This document shows, piece by piece, positions 1-5,708 of a stretch of 11,345 nt of DNA. The notes under the pieces were generated by a model. That model saw nothing but the letters and a program-made list of their open reading frames with translations, ran no database searches and was not told the origin of the DNA. Each line of letters starts with the position of its first letter. The first letter of the stretch is position 1. The stretch is from NCBI GenBank assembly GCA_014846205.1, contig RKAY01000133.1, positions 1 to 11,345 on the forward strand. Direction: 5' to 3'. The position numbers were made by a program, and so were the translations under genes. This DNA is from Collinsella aerofaciens. GTDB taxonomy: Bacteria; Actinomycetota; Coriobacteriia; Coriobacteriales; Coriobacteriaceae.

Positions 1-1
1 G

Positions 2-484
2 CTGCGTCGCGCCCAGCTCGTCATCGACCGCTTTGGCTTGCCGGCCGACGAGGCGCCCTTCTCGCTCTCGCGCGGTCAGCGCCAGATGGTGGCACTCGCC
101 TCCGTCGTGGTCGTAGAGCCCAAAATCGTGGTACTCGACGAGCCCACGAGCGGCCTTGACTACCGCGAGTGCATGACCGTCATGGAAACCGTGCGCACCA
201 TGGCCGAGCGCGGCTGCGCCGTCATCATGGTCTGCCACGACATGGAAGTCGTTTCCGACTTTGCCGAGCGCATCGTGGTGATGGCCAACGGTTGCATCCT
301 CGAGCGCGGTCGCACGCACGAGTTGTTCTCGAACATCGAGCTCATGCAGCGAGCCTACGTTGAGCCACCCCAGGTCATAGAGCTTTCTCGTCGCCTGGCA
401 TCCTCCGTCTCTCCCGCCTTTGCACAGGTGAGCGAGGTCACCGATATCGTTCGCATTACCGAGGAGATGGTCCACCGTGGTTAA
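2..484 (+). CDS. ECF transporter ATPase (EcfA-type), C-terminal part, truncated by window edge
   Basis: This is the end of an ABC ATPase that powers an energy-coupling-factor (ECF) vitamin or micronutrient importer at the cytoplasmic face of the membrane. The reading frame is open from base 2, so the true start lies before the window. Visible in order are the ABC signature as LSRGQRQ, Walker B with catalytic Glu and D-loop (IVVLDEPTSGLD), and the switch His in MVCHDME. The tail with YVEPPQVIELSRRL is typical of EcfA C-terminal regions. The signature has Arg in place of the second-position Gly of LSGGQ, a variant I associate with the second half of fused double EcfA ATPases. Whether this is such a fusion cannot be told from here. 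The gene overlaps the next gene, ecfT, by 8 bases, which suggests coupled translation. The substrate is unknown because no S component is in view. Confidence 0.93.
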   Translation: MRRAQLVIDRFGLPADEAPFSLSRGQRQMVALASVVVVEPKIVVLDEPTSGLDYRECMTVMETVRTMAERGCAVIMVCHDMEVVSDFAERIVVMANGCILERGRTHELFSNIELMQRAYVEPPQVIELSRRLASSVSPAFAQVSEVTDIVRITEEMVHRG

Positions 485-1223
485 CGTCATCGACTATATG
501 CCGGGTGACACGCTGCTGCACCGCTTGAACCCGGTCGTCAAACTGGGCCTTGCCGCCGCCATCATCATCGGCATCTTCCTGTCCGACACCTACGTGGCGC
601 TGTTGGGTTTTTTGGCGCTCACCCTTGCACTGGGCGCCTACGCCGGCGTCGTCGACCGCCTGCTCTCGCTGCTCAAGCTGCTGATTCCGCTCGCGCTCAT
701 CATGTTGGTGCTTCAGCTAGCCTTTATGCACGACGGCAACATGGTGTGGGGCTTTATCACCGACACGGGCCTCATTACCGGATCGAAGGCCTGCCTACGC
801 CTGCTGGGCGTGGCGCTGCCACTCATCCTCATGCTTATGGTGACCAAGCTCAACGACCTCGCCAACGCCTGCGTCGAGGTGCTGCACGTGCCATATCGCT
901 ATGCCTTCACCTTTACCACGGCGCTGCGCTTTGTCCCGGTATTTGGCCAGGAAATGAACGCCATCATGGAGGCGCAGACTGCACGCGGTGTCGAATACGA
1001 CACTAAGAATCCCATCAAGAAACTCAAGCTCATGCTGCCGCTGTGCGTGCCACTGCTTATCTCGAGCGTGGGCAAGACCGATGCCACCGCGCTCGCCGCC
1101 GAGCAGCGCGGCTTCTATCTGCGCACGCGTGCAAGTTCGTATAAGCGCTATCCCGTCAAGGGCTTGGACATTGCCGTACTTATCGTCAGCATCGCCCTCA
1201 TCGTTCTCGGCTTCCTGTTCTAA
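477..1223 (+). CDS. ecfT: ECF transporter transmembrane coupling protein EcfT
   Basis: EcfT is the membrane scaffold that joins the ATPase pair to the substrate-binding S component of an ECF importer. The product has 248 residues, a normal size for the family. Hydrophobic segments lie at about 22-36, 40-60, 66-84, 106-122 and 230-248. The long cytoplasmic coupling region (about 125-225) carries the two short Arg-Gly motifs that dock into the ATPases: ARG at 169-171 and EQRGF at 209-213. The GTG start at 477 is supported by GAGGAG at 461-466, ten bases upstream, and by the conserved opening with a short amphipathic segment (YMPGDTLLHRLNP). The gene lies inside the 3' end of the upstream ATPase gene, so the two are cotranscribed. 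Transcription probably ends at the hairpin beginning at 1255. Confidence 0.93.
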   Translation: MVNVIDYMPGDTLLHRLNPVVKLGLAAAIIIGIFLSDTYVALLGFLALTLALGAYAGVVDRLLSLLKLLIPLALIMLVLQLAFMHDGNMVWGFITDTGLITGSKACLRLLGVALPLILMLMVTKLNDLANACVEVLHVPYRYAFTFTTALRFVPVFGQEMNAIMEAQTARGVEYDTKNPIKKLKLMLPLCVPLLISSVGKTDATALAAEQRGFYLRTRASSYKRYPVKGLDIAVLIVSIALIVLGFLF

Positions 1224-1254
1224 CCCATCGCCATCGGAAACCGACAAACGAAAA

Positions 1255-1287
1255 AGGCCCCGGCTCGCATCAAACGAGCCGGGGCCT
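1255..1287. terminator. Strong hairpin between convergent genes, likely bidirectional terminator
   Basis: A perfect 13-bp GC-rich stem pairs 1255-1267 with 1275-1287 around a 7-base loop. It lies between the 3' ends of ecfT (plus strand) and the racemase gene (minus strand). On the minus strand the stem is followed by a run of four Ts (As at 1251-1254 on plus). The plus side has only scattered Ts. It therefore probably works best for the racemase operon and partly for ecfT. Confidence 0.85.
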
Positions 1288-1347
1288 CACTGTTTCCCCA
1301 GATAAAACCTACCAAAACAAACCTGTCCCTTATTGGCAGGTCGAAAG

Positions 1348-2094
1348 TTATAAGCGGTAGGAGGCGCCACTGCGGATGATGGATTCGCGCACCAAGACGT
1401 CCATGGCGTCAAGGGTGATCTCGGGCATCTCGCGGTACTTCTGCAGCACCGAGAGCTCTGTACAGGCCAGGATGACGCGATCGCAGCCGCTACGGGCGAA
1501 CTCCCACATCACGCGGTCGAACTTGTCCATATCGGGCTCGCGTCCAGCCTTCACGTCATCATAAATCAGCGACATTACATCGGCCTGGCGCTTCTCGCTG
1601 GGATAGACGACCTCGACGCCCGCAGCCTCACACTCGCGCCCATAGACGCCGGCACCCACGGTGCCGTCGGTGCCCATGATGCCGATCTTGCGCACCGGCT
1701 CGGACGGCATGCTCAGGTTGGGATCGAACTCGCACTCCCCCATCACCGCGCCCGCCAGGGCATAGCGCACCGACTCACGCGGCATGTGGATAATCGGCAC
1801 CTTGGTAAACGACTGAATCTGATCGTAGAAGTAGTGCGACGTGTTGCAGGGAATGGCAATGTGCGTGCAGCCCAGCGTCTCGAGTGCCTGAGCGCACTCC
1901 TTCATGGTCGCCAGCAACTCGGCATGCTCGCCGGTCTTGATGGCCAGCGTACGGTCGGGCATGGTCGACTTGGAAAGCACCACCATGTCGATATGCTCCT
2001 GATCACAGGTAGCAGCCGTATGACGCACGACCTGGTCGTAGTAATACGACGTAGCCTCGGCGCCCATGCCGCCGATAACTCCCAGCTTTTCCAT
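1348..2094 (-). CDS. Aspartate/glutamate racemase family protein, probable aspartate racemase
   Basis: This is a cofactor-independent two-cysteine racemase, most likely converting L-Asp to D-Asp. It has 248 residues and opens with KLGVIGGMGAEAT, the typical start of aspartate racemases. The first catalytic Cys is C83 in IPCNTSHYFYD and the second is C211 in ILACTELSVL. The frame extends upstream to an ATG at 2178, directly next to the stop of the preceding gene. I chose the start at 2094 because AAGGAGG (minus strand, 2100-2106) sits five bases ahead of it and the family's N-terminus begins there. The gene follows the ATP-grasp ligase on the same strand after an 84-base gap and is probably in one operon with it. 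That pairing points to D-Asp for peptidoglycan rather than to amino-acid catabolism. A broad-specificity racemase cannot be excluded. Confidence 0.88.
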   Translation of the reverse strand: MEKLGVIGGMGAEATSYYYDQVVRHTAATCDQEHIDMVVLSKSTMPDRTLAIKTGEHAELLATMKECAQALETLGCTHIAIPCNTSHYFYDQIQSFTKVPIIHMPRESVRYALAGAVMGECEFDPNLSMPSEPVRKIGIMGTDGTVGAGVYGRECEAAGVEVVYPSEKRQADVMSLIYDDVKAGREPDMDKFDRVMWEFARSGCDRVILACTELSVLQKYREMPEITLDAMDVLVRESIIRSGASYRL

Positions 2095-2099
2095 CGCCG

Positions 2100-2106
2100 C
2101 CTCCTT
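2100..2106 (-). promoter_or_regulatory. Shine-Dalgarno sequence that decides the racemase start
   Basis: AAGGAGG on the minus strand lies five bases before the ATG at 2094. It is the strongest ribosome-binding site in this operon. It argues against the longer reading from 2178, which would add 28 residues not expected in the family. Confidence 0.8.
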
Positions 2107-2178
2107 GGTGACGCCCACGCAATTGCTCGCATCATACCCGCGCCCGTCCGATGCAAACCGGGCGGGCGCCGCGCTCAT

Positions 2179-3435
2179 CTACTTGTAATACGTCTTGAAC
2201 AGCTTAAAGTGACGCAGCTTGGTGTGCCACATGCGCAACCAGCGGTTAAAGACAAAATCACCCTTCATAAACGAAGGATCGGCAGCCTTGCCCTCCTTGG
2301 CCAGACGATGTGCCTTCGCACGCAGCTCGGGGTCCTTGACATACTTGTCAACGACGCCCATGGGGACGACCATCCACAGGGCCTCGTCCTGCGCCGTCAC
2401 AAATTCCGGCTCAAACGGACGGTTATAGACGTACTCATCCACCACGTATTTAGCAACGTTAAAGCCACTATTGGTGACATAGTAATTACTGCGGCCCTGA
2501 CGCGTGTTGAAGTCGAAGAACTTAAACGAGCCATCGCGCTCGTCGTATTTGACGTCGAAGTTGGAGAAGCCCGTAAACTTAAGGTCCTCAAGCAGCTTGC
2601 GCACGCCATCCATGAGCTCGTCGTTGGGCTCAGTGATGATGCAGGCGTGGTTGCCGACACCATGGGGCTGATGCTCCTCGAGCAGCACGTGGCCCAGGCA
2701 CATCATGCGAACCTTGCCGTTGCGGTCGGAATAACTGGTAAGCACGCGCATGTACTCGTCGTTGCCGGGCACGCGGTCCTGCAAGATGAGGTCATCGGTG
2801 TAGCCACTGGCGTACACATCGCGAATGACCTGCTCCAGCTCGGCGCGATCGGCAATCTCGTAAGCCTTCTTTTGGCCCTCGAACTCGTGCTCCCACCACA
2901 TGATGCCGTCAGAGGGCTTCAGAATCATCGGGAAGGGGAAGTCGATCTGGTCGAGCACCTCGGCGGGAGCCTCGCCCTGGGCGTTGAGCATCGCCATGGT
3001 AAAGGTAAACGTGTGCGGATAGGGCACACCGTGCTTCTCGCACAGCTCGTAGAAGATCTCCTTCTTCTGGCACTGCTCGAGCATGCTGTAGGGCGCATAG
3101 GGCGCAATGACGTTCGAGGCAAGCTGACCGGCGTCCTGAGCCTGCGCGGCAAGCGCGACGTAGTTGTCGCCGCAGCCCATGAGAATAATCTTCTTATCAG
3201 GATTGGCCCGTGCGACGCCGTTAACGGTCTCGATCATGACCGGCATGGTATCGATATTCACGTTGGGCGTGTAATCGATAATTTGGCTGCGATACGCGGG
3301 GCCGGTCTGGTACTTGCCAAAGACCAGGCTCTTAACCTGATACTCCTCGTAGAAAGCGCGCGCCACCGAATACGCGTTGATGTCGCCGCCGAGCAGCACG
3401 GGGATAAACTCGCGCTCTGTAAACTGCAATGCCAT
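2179..3435 (-). CDS. ATP-grasp carboxylate-amine ligase, probable D-aspartate ligase of peptidoglycan synthesis
   Basis: The product has 418 residues. An N-terminal Rossmann-like part (VLLGGDINAYSVARAF, then KKIILMGCGDNYV) precedes an ATP-grasp domain. The nucleotide-binding Lys is in MILKPSDG (K173). The metal-binding strand is KFFDFNTRQGRSNYY (about 305-319), equivalent to the FEINPR motif of the superfamily. Overall layout and length match D-aspartate ligase of Enterococcus faecium (Aslfm). That cytoplasmic enzyme joins the beta-carboxylate of D-Asp to the side-chain amine of residue 3 in the UDP-MurNAc-pentapeptide, forming the interpeptide bridge. The racemase gene directly downstream would supply the D-Asp, and this supports the assignment. 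An AGGAAG element five bases ahead of the ATG supports the start. The exact acceptor (Lys or Orn) and amino-acid specificity are inferred; another ATP-grasp amide ligase remains possible. Confidence 0.78.
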   Translation of the reverse strand: MALQFTEREFIPVLLGGDINAYSVARAFYEEYQVKSLVFGKYQTGPAYRSQIIDYTPNVNIDTMPVMIETVNGVARANPDKKIILMGCGDNYVALAAQAQDAGQLASNVIAPYAPYSMLEQCQKKEIFYELCEKHGVPYPHTFTFTMAMLNAQGEAPAEVLDQIDFPFPMILKPSDGIMWWEHEFEGQKKAYEIADRAELEQVIRDVYASGYTDDLILQDRVPGNDEYMRVLTSYSDRNGKVRMMCLGHVLLEEHQPHGVGNHACIITEPNDELMDGVRKLLEDLKFTGFSNFDVKYDERDGSFKFFDFNTRQGRSNYYVTNSGFNVAKYVVDEYVYNRPFEPEFVTAQDEALWMVVPMGVVDKYVKDPELRAKAHRLAKEGKAADPSFMKGDFVFNRWLRMWHTKLRHFKLFKTYYK

Positions 3436-3461
3436 GGAAACTTCCTATCTAGAACTGCCCC

Positions 3462-3490
3462 AGAACGGGCGGTCTCTGAGCAACCGTTCT
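3462..3490 (-). promoter_or_regulatory. Inverted repeat at the predicted 5' end of the ligase mRNA
   Basis: AGAACGG (3462-3468) and CCGTTCT (3484-3490) form a perfect 7-bp inverted repeat with a 15-base loop, directly downstream of the candidate -10 box. A further AGAACT copy at 3451-3456, next to the ribosome-binding site, could pair with the same partner. Two alternative leader folds, or an operator, are therefore possible. The rest of the 221-base intergenic stretch (3436-3656) shows only a 10-bp palindrome at 3626-3635 and a small hairpin at 3579-3591. Confidence 0.35.
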
Positions 3491-3520
3491 ATTTTAGCGT
3501 GCCGAGCCGCCGGCACCCAA
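3491..3520 (-). promoter_or_regulatory. Candidate promoter of the ligase-racemase operon with an inverted repeat in its spacer
   Basis: Read on the minus strand, TTGGGT (3515-3520) and TAAAAT (3491-3496) are 18 bases apart, a reasonable sigma-A-type promoter ending about 56 bases before the ligase ATG. The stem GTGCCG/CGGCAC (3499-3504 with 3511-3516) lies in the spacer. It might be an operator or simply GC-rich chance pairing. Confidence 0.4.
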
Positions 3521-3656
3521 AGCTCCACCGTATCTATGGCAATCGGTGCGACCATCCAGCGATGAGACGGCGCTCACCGGTGTATGACACCCGGCAGTGA
3601 ACCCACCGTTGTTGTAGGATTCAGCATATCGATATCCTCAAGCGAAAGGCGCACGC

Positions 3657-4289
3657 GTGCCCCAAGACCATCCGACCGACAACCCCATCCTCAACGCCGC
3701 AAGGCGCGAACTGACGGAGCGTGCACAAACGACCGCTCCTCTGCGCACGGCAGACGATGCCTACAGCGGGTCCGCCCACATCGTCTCAATCAACACATCG
3801 GCGCACAAGGGAACGCGCAAAACACCCATCGCCGATGGGCACGACACCGTAATCGAGCAATTTGGCCTTGCCTCCGACGCGCACGCCGGACATTGGCACC
3901 GCCAAGTCTCGTTTTTGGCAGTGGAGTCCATCAATACGGCACGGACACGCGGGCTCGATGTGTGCGAGGGCGACTTTGGAGAGAACTTCACCACCCAGGG
4001 TATCAACCTGCTCTCACTCCCCTTGGGCACGCAGCTCAAGCTCGGCAGCGAAGTACTCGTCGAAATCAGCCAGATCGGCAAAGTCTGCCACACCCGCTGT
4101 GCCATCTACTATCTCGCCGGCGACTGCATCTTCCCCCACGAGGGCATTTTTGGCGTCGTGCTGCAGGGCGGAGAAGTCCATATCGGTGACGACATACAGG
4201 TGGTCAAGCTCGGCGATGGCACCTGTTCCTTCACTCCCGCCGAGGCACTCAAAGAGGTGAAGCAGGCTCGTCGCGAAGGAACCCTGTAG
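3657..4289 (+). CDS. MOSC domain protein
   Basis: This is a stand-alone 210-residue MOSC-domain protein. MOSC domains (MoCo sulfurase C-terminal) are beta-barrel modules tied to molybdenum-cofactor handling and to reduction or sulfuration chemistry. The domain spans about residues 40-185, from HIVSINTSAHKGTRKTPI through GDFGENFTTQGI and the Cys-containing core QIGKVCHTRCAIY (C144, C148), to C157 and FGVVLQGGEVHIGDDI. About 37 polar residues precede the domain, and the C-terminal tail is short and charged. The GTG start is supported only by a weak GAAAGG eight bases ahead, so the start is less certain than the product. No other molybdenum-cofactor gene is nearby, so its partner is unknown. It is divergent from the ligase operon and likely has its own promoter. 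Confidence 0.87.
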   Translation: MPQDHPTDNPILNAARRELTERAQTTAPLRTADDAYSGSAHIVSINTSAHKGTRKTPIADGHDTVIEQFGLASDAHAGHWHRQVSFLAVESINTARTRGLDVCEGDFGENFTTQGINLLSLPLGTQLKLGSEVLVEISQIGKVCHTRCAIYYLAGDCIFPHEGIFGVVLQGGEVHIGDDIQVVKLGDGTCSFTPAEALKEVKQARREGTL

Positions 4290-4318
4290 TTGCAAAACCC
4301 CACGTGAGGGCAACTTTT
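4288..4318 (+). terminator. Weak candidate terminator after the MOSC gene
   Basis: AGTTGC (4288-4293) pairs with GCAACT (4310-4315), with two further C-G pairs inside after a four-A bulge, and is followed by TTTT. The downstream CCCTCAC at 4330-4336 could instead pair with GTGAGGG at 4304-4310, so the fold is ambiguous. Confidence 0.3.
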
Positions 4319-4415
4319 ACAGCCAAAAACCCTCACAAACAGGGTTCCGTAACGTTAAAGTTGAACTCTATGGTTTCTCAACAATTCGCTATAACTGCAG
4401 GTCAAAGCCAAAGCC

Positions 4416-4480
4416 TCAAGTTTAACTTGACCCTTTGATACCTTTAAGGTTCAAGTTGAGGTCGAAAGCAGTAGTAGAAT
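4416..4480 (+). promoter_or_regulatory. Promoter and operator region of the secreted cell-wall protein gene
   Basis: The 233-base stretch 4290-4522 holds repeated TCAAGTT/AACTTGA elements. A perfect 15-base palindrome lies at 4416-4430 (TCAAGTT, one base, AACTTGA), with another TCAAGTT half-site at 4451-4457. A perfect ACCTT-T-AAGGT palindrome lies at 4440-4450. A related AAGTTGA occurs at 4358-4364 and again at 4453-4459. TAGAAT at 4475-4480 is a good -10 box; TTCAAG at 4450-4455 is a weak -35 with a long 19-base spacer that overlaps the half-site. This arrangement suggests a regulator binding at or just upstream of the -35, but the regulator is not identifiable here. Confidence 0.5.
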
Positions 4481-4522
4481 ACACTTCGACCAATAACCTA
4501 CGATTGATTGCAGAGGGACTGG

Positions 4523-5656
4523 ATGCAGCATTCGAACCATCGCACCGCAGCGCTCATCGCGTCGAAGCCGGCTCGCATTATCACGAGCGCCGCGCTCGCC
4601 GTTGCGCTGACGGCCACGCCGATGCTCTCCCCCGTCGCGGCCTATGCCGCCTCGCAGGCAACGCAGGATCAGCTTTCCGCCGCCCAGAAAAAGATCGAGG
4701 ACGCTACGAGCGCCTACAACGACGCCCGCACCAAGCTCGAGGACCTGCAAAAGCAGATAGACTCCAATGAGGCGAACATCGAAAAGATTGAGGCCGAGCT
4801 GCCCGAACAGCAGGCCAAGGCAAGCTCTGCCATGCGCGATCTGTATAAGTACCAGAAGGGCACCAGCCCCATCGTGAGCTTCCTGGTGAACACGCAAAGC
4901 CTGGGCGACTTTATCACCACTTGCAAGTACACCAACCAGATCACCAGCTCGAGCGTCGACGAGATCGAAGAACTCAACAAGATGCAGACCGAGCTCGAGC
5001 AGAACAAGACTGAACTCGAGCAGGCCAAGTCTCAACTCGAGGGCGAGCAGAAAAATGCCGAGGATGCGCTGGCGCAGGCTCAGCAGCTCCGCAGCGAGGC
5101 GCAGGCAAAGGCCGAGCAGGAAAATGCCGCCGAGCTGGCAAAGCTCGAGGCCGACAAAGCCGCTGCCGCCGAGAAGCTCGCGGGTACCGGCGTGAGTGGC
5201 AATAACTCCAACAGTCAGGCCACTAACTCCAACACCACCATCGACACCACGGTGAACAACTCCAACAGCGGCAATTCCGATTACGACTCGTTCATTAACG
5301 AGTGGACGCGGCGCATCGACAACTACCTTGCCGGCTCCCCCATGGCAGGCCAGGGCTACAACTTTGCCGTTGCCGCCTGGAACACCGGCGTCGATCCTCG
5401 CTGGTCTCCCGCCATCGCCTGCATCGAAAGCAGCAAGGGCCTCTATTGTGCCGGCTCCTATAACGCCTGGGGCTGGAGCGCCCGCGGCGGCGGCTGGCGG
5501 AGCTTTGGCAGCTGGAGCGAGGGCGCCTCTGCCCACGTCGCCTACCTGGGCGCCAACTATGGCTCCACGCTTACCCCGGCAGCGGCCAAAAAGTACTGCC
5601 CGCCCACGTGGCAGGACTGGTACAACAAGGTTGCTTCCCAGATGAACCGCATTTAG
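4523..5656 (+). CDS. Secreted coiled-coil cell-wall protein with C-terminal lysozyme-like domain
   Basis: The product is a 377-residue exported protein, probably acting on peptidoglycan. Residues 1-43 form a signal peptide (basic start, hydrophobic 20-37, AYAA near the cleavage site). Residues 44-215 are a long Glu/Gln/Lys/Ala-rich coiled coil with a central non-coiled piece (about 108-145, YKYQKGTSPIVSFLVNTQSLGDFI). This is the pattern of the N-terminal regulatory domain of CwlO/PcsB-type hydrolases. An Asn/Ser/Thr-rich linker (about 224-255) leads to a compact Trp-rich C-terminal domain (about 256-377). E302 in ACIESSKGLY is the best candidate for a catalytic Glu, and NAWGWSARGGGWRSF to YLGANYG resembles lysozyme or glucosaminidase-like folds. 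It is not NlpC/P60, the usual partner of such coiled coils. The ATG at 4523 is preferred over an upstream TTG because AGAGGG lies just ahead of it and the signal peptide begins properly. Confidence 0.8.
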   Translation: MQHSNHRTAALIASKPARIITSAALAVALTATPMLSPVAAYAASQATQDQLSAAQKKIEDATSAYNDARTKLEDLQKQIDSNEANIEKIEAELPEQQAKASSAMRDLYKYQKGTSPIVSFLVNTQSLGDFITTCKYTNQITSSSVDEIEELNKMQTELEQNKTELEQAKSQLEGEQKNAEDALAQAQQLRSEAQAKAEQENAAELAKLEADKAAAAEKLAGTGVSGNNSNSQATNSNTTIDTTVNNSNSGNSDYDSFINEWTRRIDNYLAGSPMAGQGYNFAVAAWNTGVDPRWSPAIACIESSKGLYCAGSYNAWGWSARGGGWRSFGSWSEGASAHVAYLGANYGSTLTPAAAKKYCPPTWQDWYNKVASQMNRI

Positions 5657-5675
5657 GCTCGCAAGCCTCAACTGC

Positions 5676-5701
5676 AAAGGGCCCCAAACGGGGCCCTTTT
5701 T
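5676..5701 (+). terminator. Intrinsic terminator after the cell-wall protein gene
   Basis: A perfect 10-bp stem (5676-5685 with 5690-5699) around an AAAC loop runs into TTTTT (5697-5701). It lies 20 bases after the stop codon. On the minus strand it may also help end the kinase transcript, whose stop codon is at 5709, but the T run there is only three and lies in the stem. Confidence 0.9.
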
Positions 5702-5708
5702 CGTATAT

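Noticed and set aside
1321..1341. ACCTG/CAGGT short inverted repeat after ecfT
   Set aside because: Five base pairs with a long loop next to a far stronger hairpin; likely chance.
2095..2178. Longer racemase starting at the ATG at 2178
   Set aside because: The extra 28 residues do not fit the family, and AAGGAGG stands directly before the ATG at 2094.
1786..3600. A plus-strand open frame of about 600 codons
   Set aside because: It is antisense to the ligase and racemase genes, which have clear family motifs and ribosome sites. Its protein shows no family pattern and reflects GC-rich codon bias.
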